This document shows positions 40,620 through 48,725 of a stretch of 64,000 nucleotides of DNA, piece after piece. The DNA comes from Porphyra umbilicalis (taxonomy: Eukaryota > Rhodophyta > Bangiophyceae > Bangiales > Bangiaceae), in the NCBI GenBank assembly GCA_002049455.2, contig KV919089.1, forward strand, positions 1 to 64,000. The letters are read 5' to 3'. Position 1 is the stretch's first letter. Each line of letters begins with the position of its first letter. Both the position numbers and the translations under genes were made by a program. A model generated the notes under the pieces. It saw only the letters and a program-made list of their open reading frames with translations, was not told where the DNA came from and searched no databases.

Positions 40620-41957
40620 CTAACCCAGCCACTGCATATAGCGACTTTTCATCTGTCCTTCCGTGTGAATGTAACCACACAGGCGACGTAACCCCCGTAG
40701 GCGTACGTAATAATCATTCTCTGTTTCATCCGCCCCTTGGGCGGCCCCATGGAACAGGGCATCTTGGTCGCTTAGCGACTGCTCATCCGCATATTTGCGG
40801 AGAAGCCAGTTGATCAGTTTCAAGTAGGAGCTGACCTCTCCACTCCGCCCTCCTTGGAGAGACGGCATGATCGTATACAACTCCCGGTTGAGATCACCCT
40901 TAGTGAACTCGGGAAGGAGATACAGGGCTCGGCCCTCCGAGACGTCATTGTCGTCACCCGCTTTTACGAAGCGGCTGAGGAATTCGAAGACGCCTAAGGC
41001 GGGCGTCCCATCCCACTCTGCATCACGGCCAAAAGTGGCCGATACATCCTTACGCAGACGGCCTAGGCCGTGCGCCATGGTTCGGTCGTACCGGATGTCG
41101 GTATTCGCCAAAGCATAAGTTGCGCAATCTAAGACTGCGGCATAGCGGTCGTCCGCGGGGACGATCTTAGGGGGAATCCGACGGTGGGATTCCCCTCCCA
41201 TCTCGTGCCCTAGGGCACGGGTGACCGATTGACGGGGCACATGGCGACCCCAATCTCCCCCGGAGTACTCCCCGTCCGAGGAGGAGGAACTCATGCGCCG
41301 ACGTCGGCGCCGGGACCGTCTCGTGGTCCCGAGGGCTTTCTCTAAAAGAGACAGTCGATCGTGTATTGGGCTAATCAAAGCGTCCAACGAATCCCGTAGG
41401 GCTGCCGATATGGCAGCCGCGTGTTGAACCCCCGTTGGGACCCGGTCAGCACCTCCACGAGGAGGTGTTCGGGGTGGGCCGGCGGCTCTCGCCAGCCCGT
41501 CATATGGGCCCCATGGTAAACGGGGGACCGCTTGGTCCCGCCTTCCCGGGGCTAGAGGAGGTGGAGGCGGGAATTCCCCTCCGGCTCCACCCTCCACACC
41601 TTGGAGGGGAGGAGGTGGGAATTCCCTTCCACACACGCCCCCCGCACCTTCGTGGGGAAGAGACGGGAATACCCCTCCGTCTTCACCCCTCGCTCCTTGG
41701 GGGGGGAGAGACGGGAATAACCTTTCGCCTGTGCCCCCCGCACCATGGGGGGGAAGAGACGGGAATACCCTTCCGTCTCCACCCCCGTCGCTCGGCGCGC
41801 CACGCTCCGGCGTGGCGGTGCCGGCTTGACGCTCCCGCCGAGGAGGGATCCCTTCGGGGTCCTGAGACCCCGAGCCCTCGCTGGCTCCGTCACGGTCGCC
41901 CCGTGACGGGTTGCCGGCGCCCGGGGCGCCGGTCTCCGGCACCCCAGTGGTGTCCAT
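40620..41957 (-). CDS. gag: Gag, N-terminal and capsid part, family 2
   Basis: The ATG at 41955-41957 opens 445 residues to TAG. The N-terminal 150 residues include four to five tandem units of about 17 residues (VFPSLPPQGARGEDGG-like, 41540-41790), rich in Pro and Gly. An Arg-rich patch (RRSRRRRRRM) and acidic Ser-rich stretch follow. The capsid-like part has GVFEFLSRFVKAGDDNDVSE, LYLLPEFTKGDLNREL and SYLKLINWLLRKYADEQS, comparable to the capsid part of family-1 Gag. It ends YMQWLG before the TAG, in the middle of the capsid C-terminal region. Confidence 0.88.
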   Translation of the reverse strand: MDTTGVPETGAPGAGNPSRGDRDGASEGSGSQDPEGIPPRRERQAGTATPERGAPSDGGGDGRVFPSLPPHGAGGTGERLFPSLPPQGARGEDGGVFPSLPHEGAGGVCGREFPPPPLQGVEGGAGGEFPPPPPLAPGRRDQAVPRLPWGPYDGLARAAGPPRTPPRGGADRVPTGVQHAAAISAALRDSLDALISPIHDRLSLLEKALGTTRRSRRRRRRMSSSSSDGEYSGGDWGRHVPRQSVTRALGHEMGGESHRRIPPKIVPADDRYAAVLDCATYALANTDIRYDRTMAHGLGRLRKDVSATFGRDAEWDGTPALGVFEFLSRFVKAGDDNDVSEGRALYLLPEFTKGDLNRELYTIMPSLQGGRSGEVSSYLKLINWLLRKYADEQSLSDQDALFHGAAQGADETENDYYVRLRGLRRLCGYIHTEGQMKSRYMQWLG

Positions 41958-42111
41958 GGCGGGAAGACTCCGTCCTCCTGCGGAAACAATCAATCCTCAA
42001 AGACAATCTCAACAGAACAGTCACACCCAAGGGCAAGATAAAGCACAGCAGAACGACCACCGAGAGAACTGACACAGGGTAGACCCGACTGATCAGGAAG
42101 GGCCAGACCCT

Positions 42112-42132
42112 GTCCCCCGCTGATCCACAAAA
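42112..42132 (-). promoter_or_regulatory. Candidate primer-binding site, family 2
   Basis: A few bases after the 5' LTR, the minus strand reads TGTGGATCAGCGGGGGACAG. TGGATCAGCGGGGGAC could pair with a tRNA 3' end. The tRNA was not identified, and the distance of about 9 bases from the LTR is longer than usual. Confidence 0.3.
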
Positions 42133-42137
42133 TTCAG

Positions 42138-42655
42138 TGGTTTCTGCCCGCAAAGCCGACGGGGCACCGCCCCGTCAGGGAACCCAGCACAGGATGCGGA
42201 GCGACACAAAGGAGAAAGAACACAAACGCCTGGATCACAGGGCGCGGAGCGCACCAGAACGCCGGAACTAACGAAAACGCAACGCTGATTTATTCGAGTA
42301 CGCACGATGACCCCAAAGCAAACACTCATATACCCTCAGAAACAAGACGCAGGACGTGCACACTCCCGACCCAGGAAAAGACGGTCGTAGGGGGGCCGGG
42401 GCCCGGCGGGCCACGGTCCCTGATGCGGGGTCCTGGTGGCCCCTGCCACGGATCAAGGGACCCCCTTCCTCTGGAAGAGAGATATGGTCCCTGGATTTAA
42501 GCCAGCTTGGACTGAAATTGCCCAATACATCACTCGGGACTTATCCCCAGATTTTCAAGTCTCCGATCGCAGTCCTCGTGGGATATCGACAGTGGCCCAG
42601 ATCTAATCTCGGCCCCGGGCTTCTCCCCAGCCAAAGGAGCTTCCACAAGCTTCCA
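42138..42655 (-). repeat. 5' LTR, family 2
   Basis: 518 bp, the twin of 33761-34278. The minus strand contains AATAAA (+ strand TTTATT at 42289-42294). Confidence 0.93.
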
Positions 42656-43058
42656 GGCCCCTCAAGGGGGCCCTGATGGAGGGGTCGCGTGGCCCCTCGT
42701 CCGCGTCAGGCCCTGCCCCGCTCTGCCTCTGGGCAAGGGGGATGTAAGCCTCGGGGGTGGCCCTAAGCGTCACCTGGCATGCGCTCCGACAGGGCGCCGC
42801 ACAGCACTCCCTCTAGGGGCATTTCGTGTGTGCTCGCGGCCTCTCCCCCTGCTCATACCGGGGGGATTGCGTCATCAGAGGAGAGGGAGTTTTCCCCACA
42901 AACGGCTGTACGTGCCTGGACTGACAGCATACTGTGACCGTGCTGTGATTTTGCTTCGAAATAAACTTGCATGCTGAGGGCTCCTGGACGGCTCTGTGGG
43001 AGGCAAGGGCGAACACATCAAGTTTAAGTACTGTGCTGTGAGCTGCTGTGAACTGCTG
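42656..43058. other. Flank of the family-2 element
   Basis: GC-rich and then average DNA. CGGCTGTACGTGCCTGG at about 42903 matches the right end of repeat R3, suggesting the gypsy element sits within or beside R3 DNA. No gene is seen. Confidence 0.5.
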
Positions 43059-43061
43059 TCA

Positions 43062-43695
43062 GGCCCGTTCTTAGTTGCGCTTCCTGTGCTGTGGCTGTTC
43101 GTGTGAAGGCCAATAAACGAAGAAACGAACGCGCGCCTGTGCGTTGGTGTGACGCGGTACTGAGAAATTAATGCGAACAATGGTAGCATTTGTAACGCGC
43201 ACTGCAATCCACTCTGCTTGTCCTGTCCTCGCTTCGGCCAGGGCCAGCCGACCAGCCCCCGCTGTCTATCACTTCTGTCGTGCAGACCCCGCCGTGCTGG
43301 CTGTCAGCGCCATACGCCGCCCCCCCCTTTCCCTTCAGTGACATTCTCACCAGCTGTGCTTCTCCCCAGCTGTGCCAGTGCACACCTGGCACCAAGCTGG
43401 GCGAGACGGGCACTTCAAGTCATCGTCGTTAGGATGCGTGTTGCGTCCGCCGTGGCGTCTTCAGACCGCAAGTTTGGGCGACGCACCCACCTCGAAACCG
43501 AATTTGATCGACAGCACGTACTTCCAATTTGTCCGTCATTGTCGCAGCAGAGGACTTGCATTTTGATATCTGTGACGAACGTACGCGGCCCGTCCGCGTC
43601 CGTTCGTCGCCGTGATCACACTGTCACAGAGATTAGCCAATCGAATGCCCCGGAGCGCTCGTCACATCACACGAACCTACAACTAAGAACGGGCC
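43062..43695. mobile_element. Harbinger-type MITE, TCA target duplication (copy 2)
   Basis: The ends are GGCCCGTTCTTAGTTG and its exact inverse, flanked by TCA (43059-43061 and 43696-43698). The ends match those of 7472-8414. The interior differs and has no recognised gene. Confidence 0.8.
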
Positions 43696-43698
43696 TCA

Positions 43699-44518
43699 CT
43701 TACTGTCAGCGTTTCTCAAATCCGATCATTCTTTGGCGACGCGCCATACAGTGCATTCTCGTTATAACGTCCACGGATACAAGAGACTTATGCGAAACAA
43801 AACCGAAGTTGGCGTAGATCATATGCGCGTTGGGTAATGAATTGAGGCGCCAGATGCTGTTCAAAAGCCATGGCTTCTGGAGCGGACCGCCTCTGGCAGG
43901 TCCAAATTTGGTGGTGCGGGGCCAAGTGGTGTGGGACAGTTCGGCTCCATATCAGACAATGTGAGGACGGAGTGAGCCGACAGGTAACGGTCTCAGGATT
44001 CTGACCGAGGAAAGGCGCTGGGGCAGTGGGGGACGTTGTCAGATAATTAATTATGATCGTGACAACGCCCTTCACGGTCCAATCGCACGCGACAAGACTG
44101 AAAGGAAGCCTCGAAAGCCGAGCCGCCGCAGCATAGTTCGAAGGCTTCACATCTCTTCAGCGAATCGGATACAAGCGACTTTAAACTTCAATCTGGCAGA
44201 TTTATGTGAATCAGTGTCGACGTTATAACGAGAATGCACTGTACCATCTGAGAACGGGAAATTCCACGTCTTCTACTCTCTTATACGGTTTTAGGCTACT
44301 TTTTGTCCGTGGACGACCACCCCGGATTGCTGATCGTTTGTCAGTGTCAGTCTTCACCCCCGATACCAGCGAGTGGGCCAGTGTTCACACGTATTTACAG
44401 ATTTCATGACACGGCGTGCACATGAAGTGCAGATCGGTCGGCATTCCAGGCCCCATGACAGAACTATATACGAAACACATGACGCTTTTTCAAACGAATG
44501 ACAATACAAATCTGTTTA
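43699..44518. other. AT-richer stretch without a recognised gene
   Basis: Average composition with several short frames (up to 120 codons). None is convincing. I see nothing repeated. Confidence 0.5.
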
Positions 44519-45012
44519 CGACAAGGGGTGAGGTGGGGCGGGTGGGGTGGGGTGGGGTGGGGGGTGTGGTGGGGTTGAGCGGGTGGGGTGAGGCGGGGTG
44601 ACTTGTTGTGTGGTGGGGTGGCGCGGCGTGGCGTGGCGCAGGTGGGGGGCGTTCTATGGGTGGCGCGGGTGGGGTGGGGTGTGGCGGGGTTGAGCGGGTG
44701 AAGTGGCGTGGCGTGGCGTGCCGTGGTGAGGGGTGGGGTGTGGTGCCACGACGCGGGTGGGATGGGGTGGCGCGCGTGGCGCGGGTGGTGTGGCGTGGGG
44801 TGGGGTGGCACCAGCGGGATGGCGTGGGGTGGGGTGGCGCGGGTGGCGTGGCGTGGCGTGTGGTGGCTTGGGATCGGGTGGGATTGAGAGGGGTGGGGTG
44901 GGGACTTGCCGGGTCCGGTAAGGTGGAGTGGGGTTGGGTGGGGATGTGTCGGGTCGGGTTGGGTGGTGCGGGATGGGGCCGGGTCTGGTCGGGTCAGTTC
45001 GGGTCCGCTTGG
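44519..45012 (+). repeat. G-rich GGTGGG/GGCGTG simple-sequence tract
   Basis: About 490 bases of the + strand consist almost wholly of irregular GGGTG, GGTGGGGT and GGCGT units with virtually no C runs. Dozens of closely spaced G-runs make it a strong G-quadruplex candidate. Open frames on either strand (Gly/Trp/Val-rich or His/Pro/Thr-rich) are by-products. Confidence 0.9.
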
Positions 45013-45343
45013 GCAAGGTGGGGCGGAGTAGCATGGTGTGGGAGCGGTAGATGAGATGGGGCGCGAAGCGTGGATGATGGCGCAGTCGTGCCGCTTGAGT
45101 ATGAACGGGATTGCATAAGGTCCAGCGAGGAGATGTTCACGTGGTCTCATCGCGGGGACACATATTACATCTTCTGGGCGGGACCCCGAGACATCGTTCT
45201 GGAGAATCCTAAAGGCGCTAGCCAGCTGACGGGCACTCCTGTCATACAAAGCATCGCATTGATGGTGCTTTGTGCATGAAGAACACCCGTTCTTTCCTGC
45301 TTCTGAACGCTTAGTGACTGAGGTGGTAGCCCTCTACGGGTAT

Positions 45344-45738
45344 TGTAGCGTATCTTCGCCCGCAATTGGCAATTGCCACCGGTAGCCCCCATAACTGGCC
45401 AAAGTCCACGTACTGTGCCAATTGGCCAGTGACATGGCCGCTGGGGGGTTAGTTCCGCATTGTTCAGTTTTTCTTGTTTGTTTGCTTGCCTGTCCTATCT
45501 GTCCCCCGGCACTCATTCCGATCGCGTGTGATCGGACGGTCGATCGACCAGTGCCCTGCTTTGTACTAACGCACCATGGGTCCGGTGTCGCCGTCGTGGG
45601 CGCCACCCGGCTCCCCATTGGATGTCCTTCAACAAAAGATCCTTCTTCCTCGCCTCGACGACGATAGAACTCGCGTTATTGCTTGGCTACGGTCGCTCCC
45701 AATACACTGGTAATTGATCCAACATTATTAAAACCACA
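45344..45738 (+). repeat. Solo LTR of family 1 with perfect 5-bp target duplication
   Basis: 395 bp, TGTAGC..CCACA, flanked by GGTAT (45339-45343) and GGTAT (45739-45743). It is closest to the LTR of the decayed copy (55941-56336). Solo LTRs arise by LTR-LTR recombination. This one proves the 5-bp target duplication of the family. Confidence 0.93.
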
Positions 45739-46835
45739 GGTATCTGGAGACGCGAAGATGTACACGTCACTTAGACATGGGTACACCTGTGAAATTCTCT
45801 GGCTAGGGCTTCGTCAATGTTTCTTGAGCACTCTTCAGGAGCTGACCGGCCGACGGGCACTAGAGTAGCCATGCTGTGTTATTGCCTGCCGAATGATCGC
45901 CAGTCAGCAAATTTGTTATAGTATGTCCTGATTCGGATGCTGTTTTGCGAAAGTGCCAGCCCATACCAGTTTGTGCGAAAAGAACACATTTTCCAATTGT
46001 AAGATAGCTCTTCGGCAGTTATTGAGAGGGCTCTTTCACTCTGAGGCTGCTTGGGTGCGGCCATATGTGGCAGAAGAGGCGCTAGCCGGCCCACGCGCAC
46101 GAGGCACAAGCCAGCTCACGGGCACTAGTGTGCGTTTAATATTCCTCTCTTGCAAGAACTGTCAAACGAATAGTCGACAATCCGAAAGCTCCTCGCCGGT
46201 GTGGCGACACAAGCCGTTGCGAACGAGCCTGAGAAGTCGACCCTCGCACCGCAGCCCACTCGAGACGCTCCGCGCTGCATGGCACTGTTCGCTGCAACCC
46301 TCCCCACCTGCCGTTCTTTCAAACTGCACACTGTACGTACATGTTAACATAGCTGCTGCCACCCATGTAGCGCAGGGCCAAAGCTGTGCGAACCTCGTCG
46401 GAGAGACCGCGGCGAGGTAAACGAGGGCGCAACATGCCCACCATGGCATGAAACTCGCCATCAGACAAGCGCACTGCGCGCTAAAAGTGAGAACCGAGAC
46501 GAGCCTGCACTTGGGAAAAATACAAGCGAGTGGTTGTATTGAGTGGGTGGTAAAGAAATACTCGGGCTGAAATGCACTACCCCCGCCAGCGACGTCACGC
46601 AGACGCCGGCGCGTAGGATGGGGAAATGGTCCATGTTGGCGGTCGCCGTGCATTGACAAGTTGCATGGCGGTCTGTGGCGCGGTGGATGGTTCGACGGTC
46701 GGTCTTGTCCGCGCCTGATGGCGATAGAAATCCTGCATTTCTGAAGAATTCAATTGTGTACTTGATTTCATGAGCAGGACGGTACGCCGAAGGTCTCTCG
46801 CAGATATATACCGCCGTCACGCCGGTATGCCATCA
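45739..46835. other. Stretch without a recognised gene
   Basis: Unique DNA of average composition. A single Harbinger-type terminus, GGCCCGTTCGCAGTTGAG when read leftward, lies at about 46838-46855. Its partner end was not found. Confidence 0.5.
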
Positions 46836-46857
46836 CACGGTTCTCAACTGCGAACGG

Positions 46858-47135
46858 GCCTGAGAAGGACTCTTCTGCCATGAGGTTCACAAGGCCCAGA
46901 CGGCGCCTGCCCCCCTGCCCCCCCCCATGGCCCCGAGTCGCGCGCGGGGACCGCGCACAGCGACTTCCGTGGACCGACGCGCCCCAGACGACCCGTGGGT
47001 GATTGTGCCCGCCCGCCGGCATCTATTGCGGCGGCTCGTTGGCGGTTTCTGACGTCATCTAGCGGCGCGGTTAGAGGCGCTCCGTAGTGCGGCGGTCTGT
47101 CCCTCCCGCCCGCATGTGAGCCGTGTCCAGGTGAG
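46858..47135. repeat. Dispersed GC-rich repeat R3, partial copy
   Basis: GAAGGACTCTTCTGCCATGA through CGCATGTGAGCCGTGTCC matches 33130-33385. It begins directly at a solitary GGCCCGTTC-type terminus. Confidence 0.7.
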
Positions 47136-47541
47136 CTGCGCGGCTCCACGGTAAAAGCCTAAGTCAAGAACCGGCATAGTCCTATCGAGAACTATGCCGG
47201 TTTTCAAAAGTTTGGGACGCACCATAGGGCGCGTCAGGGGACCCAAGTATTCTAGGAAACACCGGCATCAGTGAGACAATAACCTGTGTGTCTGACCTCC
47301 TCGAGGCAAATAACCGGCATACCTGAGCGTATGAGGACCACGAAAACGAGGGACTGCGGCAGAGCTCTGTCATGCACATCCGTTCATTTCATCATCGACC
47401 AATAGGGATGGAAAGCATCGTTGCTTCCGAACCACAGGCTGGTGCACGGCCCTGAGCAGGATCTCAAATTGTACCGATCCGTGAATGATCCATGTAATCA
47501 TTTTCTAAAAACGGCATTTCGGGTTAGTTTGTAGGACGTTA

Positions 47542-47939
47542 TTGCTGATCCCCGATTTTTGTCCTGGCGGACAGAGACTGACTTGCGGACCGACTCTCTG
47601 CACCAATCAGATGCGCCCCTGGGACTGACTTGGTGCTCCTGATTGCTTATATGTGCCCAAACAGTCTGGAAATCAACATCAGCCCCTACTTTTTCTGCAC
47701 TTCTGAGCAGCAAACAGTAGAAAATCTCAAGATCTCGCGTGGGCAGCGTGCTCCGTGCCAAGAAATGCGGGTCAAGCGTCAAAAAGAAGTGAGTTCTGCT
47801 GGGAGCAACGTCCTGGCACCGAATGCGGGCCTTCTATTGGCTTCGATGCCTTGTTACTGTCGTTTTAGATCAATAGAGTGCTTTTATTCACAGTCAGTCT
47901 CTGTCTCTGTCCCCCTGGACGAAGTTCGGGGATCAGCAA
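47542..47939. mobile_element. MITE with TTGCTGATCCCC inverted ends (copy 2)
   Basis: 398 bp, flanked by TA (47540-47541 and 47940-47941). The interior is the reverse complement of 9908-10306. Non-coding. Confidence 0.85.
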
Positions 47940-47955
47940 TATATGCAGTAGGTTT

Positions 47956-48725
47956 TTACTTGCAGAGAGCTAGCTCGCACAATGTTTCATGACACAACGT
48001 GAACATTACATTAGTGGTGGTACAGAAAAGATCACAGACAAGAAGAAAAGGCCTCCCCGCCGTCTTCGTTCTCGGCGCCGTTGCTCTGGGCCCGCGACAG
48101 TTGACCGCATCCTGGTCATCATCGGCGGGTGTGTTGTGCCGCTCCGGTGTCGCCACCTTGGCCGCTGTGGGGATCTTGTACATGGCCGCGGACGTGGCCG
48201 CCAGATCCGCCACGTTGTCCGTGACCTTGTGAGCCTCAGCCTCGTCGCGATGCCGGAAGGCGCGTGCAAGAAAAGCACACGCCGCCCAGCTTCGCTGGGC
48301 GCAGGCTAGCGCTGAGCACGCCGCCTCGACGTCGGCAGCGGCCTTGGCGACGTTGCCTAAGGTCTGCAGATCGAACAAGTGGCCGATAACGAAGAAGTCG
48401 ACAACGGCGTTGCGCACGACGGCGAGCATGACCTTCTTGCCCCTGGATTTGACGCCGCAGAGACCGCCCTTGACGACGTTGATGCCTTTGACGCTGGTCC
48501 TGCGGGGACGGCGGATGTCGCGGGCAGCGCCGACAGGGACCATGACTCCGTCGATATCACCGATGGCGCCACCGCTCCAGCCGCGGGAAATGACCTTGAC
48601 GTCTTCGTCAGGTAACGTCGAAGGGTGGGGCCCGTCCTGAAGGCGTTGTCCTTGCTGATGACATCTTCAGCGACAGCACGTGGAAGTAGGACAGCTTCTA
48701 AAGAGGTGAGCGCCTCCAGCTGCAT
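47956..48725 (-). pseudogene. Unrecognised gene with one frameshift
   Basis: The ATG at 48723-48725 starts MQLEALTSLEAVLLPRAVAE and runs to TLRRYL. Around 48612-48618 the sequence must shift by one base to continue into PDEDVKVISRGWSGGAIGD, then IDGVMVPVG, VMLAVVRNAVVDFFVIGHLF and a long Ala-rich helical region (48330-48150). TAA closes it at 47956. The composition and the natural join suggest a real protein damaged by an indel (or a sequencing error). I do not recognise the family. It lies between a MITE and the truncated 3' end of the decayed gypsy copy, which may have disrupted its upstream region. Confidence 0.45.

Larger units (their letters stand above)
33761..42655 (-). mobile_element. 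Full-length Ty3/gypsy chromovirus, family 2, 8.9 kb
   Basis: On the minus strand: 5' LTR (42138-42655), gag (41957-39888 with one internal TAG), pol in the -1 frame (to 35830), and 3' LTR (33761-34278). The LTRs are both 518 bp, begin TG and end CA in either reading, and differ by eye at about 8 positions, so the insertion is fairly recent. An opposite-strand ORF (34320-35699) fills the space between pol and the 3' LTR. No target duplication is visible: the flanks are TGTAG and GGCCC. That suggests recombination with another copy or loss of one flank. Confidence 0.93.

Noticed and set aside
40620-40622. Full reassignment of TAG to an amino acid
   Set aside because: The family-2 frameshift cassette only makes sense if the TAG at 39888 terminates gag, and the Myb/SANT and aORF-1 ends look natural at TAG; kept only as a read-through hypothesis.
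44464-45249. 261-codon His/Pro/Thr-rich minus-strand frame and Gly/Trp-rich + frames
   Set aside because: Translations of the G-rich simple-sequence tract.
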